A stretch of 64,000 bases of DNA. Source: Gammaproteobacteria bacterium (GTDB taxonomy: Bacteria > Pseudomonadota > Gammaproteobacteria > Burkholderiales > Burkholderiaceae_B). The stretch spans positions 31,531 to 95,530 of the forward strand of contig JAURJT010000018.1 in NCBI GenBank assembly GCA_030832095.1, written 5' to 3'. The position numbers and the translations under genes are program-made. The notes beneath the pieces are model-generated. The model was not told the origin of the DNA and ran no database searches. It saw nothing but the letters and a program-made list of their open reading frames with translations. Below are positions 36,165-44,309 of the stretch, piece by piece; the first letter of the stretch is position 1, and every line of letters starts with the position of its first letter.

Positions 36165-37808
36165 ATGCTGAATCCAGTTAAATCTGAGCTTATTAACTTC
36201 TTAACAGACTCAAATCCTCAACACTTGAGGCAATTGTGTCTGTTGGCGGCTTTGGTGGGCACCCTTAACACTTTGTTGATCGCCGTGATTAACAAGGCGG
36301 CAGCAAGCGTTTCAAAAAATGAAAGTGTGACGCTTATGTTTGTTGCGTATGCCGTCATATTTGTGGTGTTTTTGGTTGCCGCCCAGCGTGCAAACAGAGA
36401 GAACGTTGCAAAGGCTCAACAGTTTATCTATCGCTTCAAAATTCGCATCATGCATGATGTGTTTCGCTCTAATTTGCTCAAGGTGGATAAATTGGGTCGC
36501 GATTACATCCTCGAAGTCTTGAACAGAGACACCGAGATGGTATCGCAACAAGTCAATTCAGTACTGTCTTTGTTTCAATCTTTGCTAACCGTGTGCTTTC
36601 TGATGCTTTATATGGCCACAATATCGCTGACGGCCTGCTTAATCCTTTCAGTTGCAATCGCCGTGGTGTCTTTTTTCGGGGTCATCGAACTCAATAAGTT
36701 GGTTGGTGGAGTGCGGGTGTTGTCGGTAAAAGAGGCGCAGGTCAATGGGATGTATGCGGCCTTTTTAAGCGGTTATAAAGAAGTGAAAATGAATTCGCAG
36801 CGAGCATTGGGGTTGACTCGCGATCTCATTGCTGAAGCGAGAGTGGTCAAAACTGAAAAAACAAAACTGGTTCAAGACGTTGTGCAGTTTTTCACATATT
36901 TACAGATGCTAATGTATCTTGTGGTTGGTTTGATCATTTTTGTCGTGCCGATTTTCACACCTGGATTTTCGTCGGATGTGCTGACGGTTACGACGACCGC
37001 TTTGTTTTTAGCAAGCTCAGTGTCTGCTGCAATTGTTGTGGTGCCTAATATGACTATGGCAAACTCGGCGGCTCGTAATTTACGCGAACTTAGCGAAAGA
37101 CTTTCGTATGAACATACCGAGCGAACCACCCCTGGGCTGACTGAGTTTTCAGAGATTAAGACGCTGGCGCTTGAAGAAGTTACCTATCTGCACAGCGGGG
37201 AAGGGGTCGCGCGACCCTTTGCGCTTGGCCCAATTAGTTACGAGTTTCAGATCGGTAAAGTGTATTTTATTCGGGGTAATAACGGTTCTGGTAAAACCAC
37301 CTTGATGCGTGTGTTGCTAGGGTTGTATCAATCTCAGTCTGGCAGATTGCTCGTGAATGGGCAACCTATTGCTGAGCCGAGCAATGCGGCATATCGCGAT
37401 CTGTTCGCTGTTGTATTTAGCGACTTTTATTTGTTTAAGAAATTGTATGGCATACCGACCACTGATGAGGTTGAACTCAACGAGTTGCTGACCCTATTTC
37501 AAATGGAAAACAAGGTTGCCATTGATGAGGGCCTTTTCTCTGATCTCAATTTTTCAACGGGTCAGAGAAAGCGCCTGGCTTTGTTGGTTGCGTTGCTTGA
37601 AAAGAAGCAAATTATTGTTTTGGATGAGTGGGCTGCAGATCAGGATCCAGAATTTAGGCAAGAGTTTTATGAGCGAATTATTCCAAAGTTGCGAGAGCTA
37701 GGTAAGACAGTGATTGCGATTACACATGATGACCAGTACTACGAGTTAGCAGATCATGTCATTTACATGGAAAACGGTCGGTCTCTTCACGCGAAACATC
37801 AAGATTAA
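36165..37808 (+). CDS. SyrD/PvdE-type cyclic-peptide-export ABC transporter
   Basis: A 547-residue fused membrane-ATPase ABC half-transporter. Six hydrophobic segments lie in about 20-300 (20-45, 55-74, 138-172, 245-262, 275-298). The nucleotide-binding domain has Walker A GNNGSGKTT at 371-379, the signature FSTGQRKR at 463-470, and IIVLDEWAADQDP with Walker B, the DEWAADQDP form typical of the SyrD/PvdE subfamily. A switch His is present at 521 (THDD). The subfamily exports cyclic peptides or siderophore precursors across the inner membrane. No NRPS gene is in the window, although a polyketide enzyme lies 4 kb away on the other strand. The stop is 3 bp before the SPFH gene. Confidence 0.94.
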   Translation: MLNPVKSELINFLTDSNPQHLRQLCLLAALVGTLNTLLIAVINKAAASVSKNESVTLMFVAYAVIFVVFLVAAQRANRENVAKAQQFIYRFKIRIMHDVFRSNLLKVDKLGRDYILEVLNRDTEMVSQQVNSVLSLFQSLLTVCFLMLYMATISLTACLILSVAIAVVSFFGVIELNKLVGGVRVLSVKEAQVNGMYAAFLSGYKEVKMNSQRALGLTRDLIAEARVVKTEKTKLVQDVVQFFTYLQMLMYLVVGLIIFVVPIFTPGFSSDVLTVTTTALFLASSVSAAIVVVPNMTMANSAARNLRELSERLSYEHTERTTPGLTEFSEIKTLALEEVTYLHSGEGVARPFALGPISYEFQIGKVYFIRGNNGSGKTTLMRVLLGLYQSQSGRLLVNGQPIAEPSNAAYRDLFAVVFSDFYLFKKLYGIPTTDEVELNELLTLFQMENKVAIDEGLFSDLNFSTGQRKRLALLVALLEKKQIIVLDEWAADQDPEFRQEFYERIIPKLRELGKTVIAITHDDQYYELADHVIYMENGRSLHAKHQD

Positions 37809-37811
37809 ATT

Positions 37812-39086
37812 ATGCTCAGTCGATTTCTAACTCTATGTAAGCGGATAGTGGGTTTTATCTTCTATCCGTTGACTTGGTTCGTGAATATCATCCACAATTG
37901 GGTTGCCCGTAATTACATTGGGTTGACTTTTTCAGTCATTCTGCTGTCCATTTCTGTGGTTGTGCTGTGGCAACGAGTCGTGATCGTCATTCCGGCTGGC
38001 TTTGTTGGTGTGATTTATCGCCCCTTGTTTGGCGGTATCGCGATGGACAAGATTTTGGACGAGGGCGTCAATATCGTTTTCCCTTTGAATACTGTCACTC
38101 AATATGACGCTCGGATGCAGCTGAAGAAAATTGAAATGGAAGTGTTGACCAAGGATCAACTCAGGTCAGATATAAAAGTGTCTTTTCAATTTCAGGTGAA
38201 CAAGTACGGATTGCCGATGTTGCACAAATTTGTTGGGCCTGATTATGTAGAGAAATTGATTTTGCCAGAGGTCACTGGTAAGACTCGAGTGATGTTTGCC
38301 GAATTGACTTCGCAAGAGGCTTTTACAAAACAGCTTGACAATGTTGTGAATGAAATCGCGATTATGTCTGACCAAGTAATCTTAGAAAAACTTGGTCCTC
38401 CCGGCCTTGACTATGTCAGGTTGTTGCGCATTACAGCAGTGCAGCTTGAATCGATGGAATTTCCAACAGAGATACAGGCAGCTATTCGTAATAAAATTGC
38501 AGAGTCGCAGATCGCTGAAGCCGGCGTGTTCAAAGTGCAAGCTGCGCGTCTTGAGGCTGAGCGTAAAGAAGTTGAGGCGGGCGGTATAAAGAAATACCAA
38601 GACATTGTGAACGTGGGATTGACGGATAATTATGTGAAGATCCGCGGAATTGAAGCAACACTTAAATTGGCTGAGTCTAACAACTCAAAAGTCGTCATTT
38701 TTGGATCTTCGCCAAACGGATTGCCGCTAATTTTAGGTGGAGATTCAACCACTACAACCGCGCCTCCTTCAGTGGCACCGACTGGTGCTGGTGCGGCTGG
38801 TGGTGGACCTAAACTTGGCGCACCTGCCGCTGGTGGATCTGCTGGTAGCGGCGCAACTGCTGGAGGTAAAACTGGTGGAGGTACCACTGCTGGAGCTACA
38901 ACTGCTGGAGCTACAACTGCTGGAGGCACCACTGCTGGAGGCACCACTGCGGGAGGTAAAACTGCTGCGGCACCTGGAACTAGCGGATCATCTGGTGGTG
39001 GGTCGGCCGCTAATGGTGCAGGTACTGAGCCTGCTCGCGGCGGACAGCCTCCCGGACCAGCCGCTCCAAATGCAGCCTCAAAATAG
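37812..39086 (+). CDS. SPFH/prohibitin family membrane protein with Gly/Thr/Ala repeat tail
   Basis: A 424-residue protein anchored by one membrane segment near 36-56. The SPFH/Band-7 domain lies in about 57-235 (VIPAGFVGVIYRPLFGGI, the GV-x-F-PL-x-T element, LLRITAVQLESMEFP). A charged helical coiled-coil-like region covers 225-290 (AARLEAERKEVEAGGIKKYQD). The tail from 310 is disordered and rich in Gly, Thr and Ala with a 15-bp repeat and ends in Pro-rich sequence. SPFH proteins form rings that order membrane lipids and regulate membrane proteases or transporters. It starts 3 bp after the ABC exporter stop, strongly suggesting a shared machine. The bacterial prohibitin-like call is secure; the partner is inferred. 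Confidence 0.92.
   Translation: MLSRFLTLCKRIVGFIFYPLTWFVNIIHNWVARNYIGLTFSVILLSISVVVLWQRVVIVIPAGFVGVIYRPLFGGIAMDKILDEGVNIVFPLNTVTQYDARMQLKKIEMEVLTKDQLRSDIKVSFQFQVNKYGLPMLHKFVGPDYVEKLILPEVTGKTRVMFAELTSQEAFTKQLDNVVNEIAIMSDQVILEKLGPPGLDYVRLLRITAVQLESMEFPTEIQAAIRNKIAESQIAEAGVFKVQAARLEAERKEVEAGGIKKYQDIVNVGLTDNYVKIRGIEATLKLAESNNSKVVIFGSSPNGLPLILGGDSTTTTAPPSVAPTGAGAAGGGPKLGAPAAGGSAGSGATAGGKTGGGTTAGATTAGATTAGGTTAGGTTAGGKTAAAPGTSGSSGGGSAANGAGTEPARGGQPPGPAAPNAASK
38856..38975 (+). repeat. 15-bp in-frame tandem repeat in the SPFH tail
   Basis: Eight 15-bp units starting ACTG with core ACTGCTGGAG(C/G) follow each other from 38856, two adjacent pairs being identical. They encode a pentad of the type T-A-G-(A/G)-T. 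In-frame slippage could change the tail length. Confidence 0.9.
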
Positions 39087-39135
39087 AAGCTCGACGTGCC
39101 TATATAAATAGCTAGTTAGTGTTTAGGAGACCTTC

Positions 39136-39354
39136 ATGGAATTAACGATCGCTTATTACACCTTGTGTGTGTTGGTGGCTACCTTCGGAAGAAACTGTCG
39201 AATTGGCTTTTGGGGTATTTTGCTGGCCTCGTTCTTCTTGACACCTCCTTTAGTGTTTTATTTGTTGTTAAGTTTGAAGCCAACTGCGAGTCAACCTAAA
39301 AGCGCAAAGCTCCAAACTAGTAGTTGGTGGAAATTTAAGCAAGTCGGTTCGTGA
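39136..39354 (+). CDS. Small membrane protein of unknown function
   Basis: A 72-residue protein with two hydrophobic segments, about 3-17 and 24-48 (IGFWGILLASFFLTPPLVFYLLLS). It ends in a short basic tail with Lys and Trp. AGGAGA precedes the ATG at a good distance. It lies 50 bp after the SPFH gene on the same strand. The hydrophobic profile and ribosome site support a real gene, but the family is not recognised. Its place between the SPFH gene and the lipoprotein gene suggests an accessory subunit. Confidence 0.7.
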   Translation: MELTIAYYTLCVLVATFGRNCRIGFWGILLASFFLTPPLVFYLLLSLKPTASQPKSAKLQTSSWWKFKQVGS

Positions 39355-39392
39355 TTAGGTTTGTTGTTCTGTCTAGGCTGTTCTTTTATCTT

Positions 39393-39420
39393 TTTTAACT
39401 TTTAACTTTTAACTTTTAAT
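39393..39420 (+). repeat. Heptanucleotide tandem repeat upstream of the lipoprotein gene
   Basis: TTTTAAC occurs three times in a row at 39393-39413 and is followed by TTTTAAT at 39414-39420. It lies 34-61 bp before the ATG at 39454, within the likely promoter or leader. A 7-bp unit could change promoter spacing by slippage, which is inferred. Confidence 0.9.
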
Positions 39421-39453
39421 AAACAAAAATAATCAATTTTTTAAGAGGCTTAT

Positions 39454-40716
39454 ATGTCTAGGATGCTACGGCTAGTTCCGCTTTTATTGATCTCTGTCTT
39501 GTCGGGGTGTGCAGGGCTGACAAACTCCACAAGTTTCCGCGAAATGTCTTCGGCATACCGCGAGGTACTCGAGCAATACTCAAACGACAATGTGCTGTTG
39601 AATATTGTTCGCGCTTCAAAATCTATGCCTGTCAGCTTTCTCGACATGCCTTCTGTCACGGGTTCTGGCAGCGTGAGTAATCAGTTGCAGTTCGGCCCCA
39701 GTATTCAAGGTGTCGCGCCTGGGTCGTCGCTTGCGGGTTTCTTTACACCGGTCAGTGGTTCAGGTTTCAGCGCAGGCGCAACGCTAGGTGTGAACAACAG
39801 TTTCAATTTCACACAGTCATCGCTAGACAATTCAAGTTTTATGGTTTCGTTTCTGTCTGACTTGAAGCCGTCTGCGATTGCAAGTTTAAGCAATTCTGAA
39901 AACGCTACGCGCGACGTTTTATTTTCGCTTGCCATCGAATCAATCGAGGGACGCGATCTGCAAGGAAAGACGCTGGTTCATTATTTCAACGATCCGTACT
40001 CACCGAAATTTATTGAGTTTCAACGGATGTTGTACAACTTGGTGCGTGCAGGCATCACCATCGAGCAAACTCAAGGCATGATGCCTGTTTCTGCGCCAAT
40101 GGACGGCGAGACAGTTAATCGTAACTTGCAGGGAGTCGCGACTGCGATTTCACTTCCGGGGACTGCCTTGGTGCCCGTGAAATTAGCCGGTGGACGCGAT
40201 GGCTTTCAAGTCATGAGAATGATGCCACCAGACGCCCGCATCTGCTTACAACAACAAGCTGCCGATGAGCAGTTGTCGTTCAGAGTGGCTCAGTCGGCCT
40301 ATTGCAAGAGTTCTAAGTCTGGTAATGTGGCGATCGACAAATCAAAGCCAGAAGTGACGTTGATCATCAAGTTGCGTTCTGTGCGTAATGTATTTGAGTT
40401 CTTAGGCTCATTGGTGAATATTCAAAACGCTCCTGATCAGCGCGTGATCAAGGTGGTTGACTCTGAGATAGTCAGTACCAACGCGACCATCGAAGAAATC
40501 TATGCGAAGTCGAAACCTTTATTCATTGTGAAGAGAGGCACTATCGTGAATGACGCCTTGATGGCAGTTAACTACCAAGGTACTTCATACTCTGTCCCAC
40601 GCGACGATAAAAATGAAACTTACACCAAACAAGTGTTGGCGATGCTGTCGCAAATGTTGACCCTGACAAAAGTCCCAGGTTCAATTCCTCTATCGCCCGC
40701 TGTGCTCATCAAATAA
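39454..40716 (+). CDS. Large lipoprotein of unknown family
   Basis: A 420-residue lipoprotein precursor with the lipobox LSGC (lipid-anchored Cys at 19) and no Asp at +2, which suggests outer-membrane sorting. The mature part starts with a helical segment (SSAYREVLEQYSNDNVLLNIVRASKSMPVSFLDMPSVTG) and then Gly/Ser-rich strands (SVSNQLQFGPSIQGVAP, SGFSAGATLGVNNSFNF) that look beta-structured. The C-terminal half is a mix of helix and strand with VKRGTIVNDALMAVNYQGTSYSVP. I do not recognise the family. It closes the exporter/SPFH block and may be the outer-membrane partner of it; that is inference. Confidence 0.85.
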   Translation: MSRMLRLVPLLLISVLSGCAGLTNSTSFREMSSAYREVLEQYSNDNVLLNIVRASKSMPVSFLDMPSVTGSGSVSNQLQFGPSIQGVAPGSSLAGFFTPVSGSGFSAGATLGVNNSFNFTQSSLDNSSFMVSFLSDLKPSAIASLSNSENATRDVLFSLAIESIEGRDLQGKTLVHYFNDPYSPKFIEFQRMLYNLVRAGITIEQTQGMMPVSAPMDGETVNRNLQGVATAISLPGTALVPVKLAGGRDGFQVMRMMPPDARICLQQQAADEQLSFRVAQSAYCKSSKSGNVAIDKSKPEVTLIIKLRSVRNVFEFLGSLVNIQNAPDQRVIKVVDSEIVSTNATIEEIYAKSKPLFIVKRGTIVNDALMAVNYQGTSYSVPRDDKNETYTKQVLAMLSQMLTLTKVPGSIPLSPAVLIK

Positions 40717-40742
40717 AGTCAGTTTAGTTTTATTTGAGTTGT

Positions 40743-40774
40743 AAAAAAACTGGCCCTCTGGGTCAGTTTTTTTT
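40743..40774. terminator. Bidirectional intrinsic terminator
   Basis: A-rich and T-rich flanks bracket a stem pairing CTG-CCC with GGG-CAG around TCT, preceded by seven A and followed by eight T. It lies between the lipoprotein stop (40716) and the stop of the convergent HD-GYP gene (40785), so it can end transcription from both sides. Confidence 0.85.
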
Positions 40775-40784
40775 CGTGCAGACT

Positions 40785-42275
40785 TCAATCTCTAAATGTC
40801 TGCGCAATTTGATTGCAGGTGTCACTTTCACATAAAAAAGCGTCGACCACGAGTGGGTCAAACTGTATCTTTTTTTTCTCTAAGATGAACTGAACGGCCT
40901 CATCGTGAGTCCAGTTTTTTTTGTAGACTCTCTCTGAGACTAGAGCGTCATAGACGTCGGCGATTGCCATAATGCGGGCCTCTAGGGGGATCTGCTGCCC
41001 TTGTAGGCCCCTTGGATAGCCCTCGCCATTCCACCACTCATGATGCCCACCCGAGATATTTTTTGCGACGCTCAGTAAATGACTCTGCTCTTTGTCGTGC
41101 TTAGTGGCGGCAAGAGTATTTTCGCCAATGAGTGCATGGGTTTTCATGATTGCCCATTCATCGTCATTTAAGCGACCAGGCTTCAACAGAATATTGTCAG
41201 GGATGCCAACTTTGCCAATATCGTGCAGCGGAGCCGCTTTAAACATGGTGTCGATGTCAGTATCGTTTAATTCTTCGAGATAGTGACCGAGCGCACGAAG
41301 TCGTAGCGCAATCGTTTTGACGTAATGCTGGGTACGCAAGATGTGTTGACCCGTTTCGTTATCTCGAGCCAATGCAATGGCATTTAGCGTAGACAGCATT
41401 TGTTCTTCGAGATAAGCCGATTTTTTTTTCGCGAGTTCAGTTAATTGGGCTTGCGCTTGAAGTAATAAAGTTTTTTGTAAGACGAGCTCAGAGACATCTA
41501 CATGCGTGTATATCGTATCTTGACGCAGATTTTTTTGTGTAATTACGCGGACTGTGCGCTGGTTCGGTAAAGTAATGTCAAAGGGCGCGCCCGAAAAATT
41601 GAACTGTTCGGTCAAGTCTGCTGTTGTTTTTTTGGCTGCGTGCGGGCTGGGTGTTTGCTCTTGCTGCCAAGCTTTTTCATAGATATAAAAAAATGAGTGA
41701 TTCAGACATTCTTGTTTATCGCGACAAGCATACATATCAACAAAGGCCTGATTGACCCATTTCAGCATGCCGTCGTGGTCGCAGATCATGACACCGTCGG
41801 CTAAGCGATCAAGTAGTGTTGCCGTTTCTTCTGACACCACCACTGCGTTTGTTGCTAGCGCTTGAATGGGCAGTTCGCTGTGGTGGCGTTTCTCGGCGTT
41901 CCAGATGCGTACGCGCTGACCGCTCGGAAGCGGCAGCGACGACACATGCACACGCTGATCGCGGTGATCAAAGCTGTAGGGACGCATTTGTGAGTGATGC
42001 CGGTCAATGCCCATCGAAATGAATTGCTCAAGATTAGGCAAATCAGCTGGGCTTAAACGAGCTGTATAAAACCGGTGTAAATTTTCGCGATAAGGTTCGC
42101 CCTCATAGACCTTGCCGACGTGCTCTGGAAACACCTCTAAAAAAGTACGATTCCAGAACACGCTGCGGTCTTCATCATCAAAGACGCAGATGGCTATTTT
42201 TACGCCATCGAGCGTGTCACCGATTGCACGTAAGAGCTGTCGATTGACTCGAAGTTCTAGAGCAGATGTTGACAT
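40785..42275 (-). CDS. PAS-PAS-HD-GYP domain protein (cyclic-di-GMP phosphodiesterase-like)
   Basis: A 496-residue soluble signalling protein. Two PAS-like domains lie at about 10-130 and 150-265, a short coiled coil at 268-300 and an HD-GYP domain at 300-490. The HD pair is His351-Asp352 in HDIGK. HHEWWNGEGYP at 411-421 is the GYP motif, with extra conserved IPLEARIMAIADVYDAL. HD-GYP enzymes hydrolyse cyclic-di-GMP or related dinucleotides and set motility versus biofilm. PAS domains suggest a small-molecule or redox sensor; no heme-binding residues could be assigned. It is convergent with the lipoprotein gene and forms its own transcript. Confidence 0.93.
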   Translation of the reverse strand: MSTSALELRVNRQLLRAIGDTLDGVKIAICVFDDEDRSVFWNRTFLEVFPEHVGKVYEGEPYRENLHRFYTARLSPADLPNLEQFISMGIDRHHSQMRPYSFDHRDQRVHVSSLPLPSGQRVRIWNAEKRHHSELPIQALATNAVVVSEETATLLDRLADGVMICDHDGMLKWVNQAFVDMYACRDKQECLNHSFFYIYEKAWQQEQTPSPHAAKKTTADLTEQFNFSGAPFDITLPNQRTVRVITQKNLRQDTIYTHVDVSELVLQKTLLLQAQAQLTELAKKKSAYLEEQMLSTLNAIALARDNETGQHILRTQHYVKTIALRLRALGHYLEELNDTDIDTMFKAAPLHDIGKVGIPDNILLKPGRLNDDEWAIMKTHALIGENTLAATKHDKEQSHLLSVAKNISGGHHEWWNGEGYPRGLQGQQIPLEARIMAIADVYDALVSERVYKKNWTHDEAVQFILEKKKIQFDPLVVDAFLCESDTCNQIAQTFRD

Positions 42276-42365
42276 ATGGATGAGTGAGTGAGTGCAAGCG
42301 GGGGATTCATCACGCTTTTGGCTAGGCGATTAAGCGCCATTTTACTGTGGCACAAAGCCGTTGAC

Positions 42366-43295
42366 TTAAATCAAGCGAGCCCAGCTTTGTGAGTAGGTAC
42401 GCTCGCGCTCGGCTAACGTTGACGAGGACATGAATTCAACGGTTAGACCCAGGCCTTGCAGGCGTTCGCGCAGCTGCGATTGTTGCAACACTTTGTCGAT
42501 CGCCGCCGCATAGCGTGCCGTCACTGGTTGTGGCGTGCCGGCAGGTGCAAAAATGCCGTAGTAGGGAAGTGCGTCAAAGCCCGTCAGCCCGAGCTCTTCG
42601 AATGTGGGGACGTCTGGCAATAAAGCTTGCCGTTGTTGACCTAATACAGCCAACATTCGAACCTTACCTGCCTTGATGTATTCGATAAAGTCAGGCACCG
42701 AGGCAACGCCTGCCGGGATTTGGTTGCCCAGCATGTCAATCAGCATCGGTGCGCTACCGCGGTAAGGCACGGGTTGTAAATCAAGTTTGGCTTGCTTCGC
42801 TAACGCCTTGACTAAAAACTCTGGCACGGAGGCTGGCGCCGGGACACCTACAGAGAGCCGTGCGCGATCTTGCGAGCGAAGCCAGTCAAGATATTGTGCG
42901 TATGAGGTTGCCGGTGTGCCTGCCGAAACCGCTAGGCCATTGGCGAAGGAGGCAAAGCCTGCGACGGGGGTGAAATCTTGTTGTGGTTCAAAGCCAGGAT
43001 TTTTAAGAACCAAGGGCAAAATTGAAATCGTATGGTCGTGCGATAAAAACAGCACTGACCCATCTTTAGGCGCTGTTTTAAGCGCCTGAGCCGCGATTTG
43101 CCCACCGGCACCGGCTTTGTTTTCGATAATCACCGTCGTGCCCAACGCTGGGCCAAGTTGCTCGCCAAGCAGCCGAGCGATCGCGTCGGTCCCGCCGCCG
43201 GCCGGAAACCCAACCATCAAGCGTATGACAGAGGGCTGCGCTTGCGCGATCGCATGGCACAGCAGGAGGCTCAAGCCTGCAAGAATTTGCTTCAC
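42366..43295 (-). CDS. Bug/TctC family periplasmic substrate-binding protein
   Basis: About 309 residues with signal peptide KQILAGLSLLLCHAIAQAQ after a GTG at 43295. A TTG at 43319 would add eight residues. The Bug fold shows IRLMVGFPAGGGTDAIARLLGE, VIIENKAGAGGQIAAQAL, VPYRGSAPMLIDMLGNQIPAGV and a C-terminal YYGIFAPAGTPQ. A GGGGCGG site fits the GTG. It stands alone between the HD-GYP gene and the FKBP gene, with no permease or enzyme neighbour, so its ligand and partner are unknown. It is one of seven such genes in the window. Confidence 0.9.
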   Translation of the reverse strand: MKQILAGLSLLLCHAIAQAQPSVIRLMVGFPAGGGTDAIARLLGEQLGPALGTTVIIENKAGAGGQIAAQALKTAPKDGSVLFLSHDHTISILPLVLKNPGFEPQQDFTPVAGFASFANGLAVSAGTPATSYAQYLDWLRSQDRARLSVGVPAPASVPEFLVKALAKQAKLDLQPVPYRGSAPMLIDMLGNQIPAGVASVPDFIEYIKAGKVRMLAVLGQQRQALLPDVPTFEELGLTGFDALPYYGIFAPAGTPQPVTARYAAAIDKVLQQSQLRERLQGLGLTVEFMSSSTLAERERTYSQSWARLI

Positions 43296-43458
43296 GACAA
43301 TGACCGCCCCAAAGGGCAACCGTCGCGATCAATCGCAGTTTTGTGAATAAAAATTGTTTGCATGACTATCAGCATACGTGTGGTTATAGAAAAGTTGGCT
43401 TGACTTTAATATAAAAAACACGAACGCGATAGCCCGCCGAGCGATGATTGTTTGCGCG

Positions 43459-43806
43459 TTACTCTACGCCATGAAGCTCGACATCAAACACTAAGACAGC
43501 GTTAGGGGGAATCACGCCACCTGCACCTCGCGCGCCATAGCCCATCTCTGGTGGAATGATGAGCGTGCGCTTGCCGCCGACCTTCATGCCAGCGACACCC
43601 TCATCCCAGCCTTTGATCACATGCCCCGCCGCGAGCGGGAAGTCAAACAATTGGCCGCGATCAAGCGAGCTATCAAATTTGGTACCCTTTTGATCTGCCG
43701 CGGCAGAATCAAAGAGCCAGCCTGTGTAATGCACAGACACGTGTTTACCTGGAGTCGCTTCCGCGCCGGTGCCGAGCGTAGTATCAATTTTTTGAAATGT
43801 AGTCAC
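43459..43806 (-). CDS. FKBP-type peptidyl-prolyl cis-trans isomerase
   Basis: A 115-residue single-domain FKBP. The whole family core is present: [85 protein letters not shown]. Active-pocket aromatic residues (Tyr, Phe, Trp in GW-D and GYGARG) are all there. It has no signal peptide, so it acts in the cytoplasm as a folding helper. The start codon is GTG with AGGT upstream. It is transcribed alone, divergent from a NIPSNAP gene. Confidence 0.95.
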   Translation of the reverse strand: MTTFQKIDTTLGTGAEATPGKHVSVHYTGWLFDSAAADQKGTKFDSSLDRGQLFDFPLAAGHVIKGWDEGVAGMKVGGKRTLIIPPEMGYGARGAGGVIPPNAVLVFDVELHGVE

Positions 43807-43953
43807 TTTGGTTTACCTTTTGTATACAGACTGGGTGACAGACCCAAGGTCAGGCATTAGTATATTCTTGTTCAGATGACGGCAGTTCTGGTTATGATCA
43901 GGGCTCAGTTCTTAGTATTCAATAAAAAATATCTACCATCAGGAGACAACCCC

Positions 43954-44280
43954 ATGATTTATGAACTTCGCGTCTATCACGCAGCCCCAGGTAAATTGCC
44001 CGCTTTGATTGAGCGTTTTGCCAATCACACTGTGCCGATCTGGAAAACTCACGATTTTCGTCCTGTGGGTTTCTGGACAGTGGATATTGGCGAGAACACC
44101 AATGACTTTTATTACATGCTCGAATGGGATGACATGAACCATCGCGATCGCGCCTCGGCTACGTTTATGGCGGACCCAAAGTGGTTGGCTGCACGCGCCG
44201 CTTCTGAAAAAGATGGTCCCTTGCTTGCCGGTGTTTCGCGCACAATTTTGAAACCCACTGAGTTTTCAAAGCTGAAATAA
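43954..44280 (+). CDS. NIPSNAP family protein
   Basis: A 108-residue dimeric alpha-beta-barrel protein of the NIPSNAP family. It starts IYELRVYHAAPGKLPALIERFANHTVPIWKTHDFRPVGFWTVDIG and then has DFYYMLEWDDMNHRDRASATFMADPKWLAARAASEKDGPLL. AGGAGAC precedes ATG 43954 at ideal spacing, whereas the longer frame from 43876 has no site. The function of bacterial members is unclear; they often accompany catabolic enzymes. It sits 29 bp upstream of a mandelate-racemase-like gene and is probably cotranscribed with it. Confidence 0.93.
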   Translation: MIYELRVYHAAPGKLPALIERFANHTVPIWKTHDFRPVGFWTVDIGENTNDFYYMLEWDDMNHRDRASATFMADPKWLAARAASEKDGPLLAGVSRTILKPTEFSKLK

Positions 44281-44309
44281 TCTGCAGTTTTTCCATCGGA
44301 GGCGAAGCA

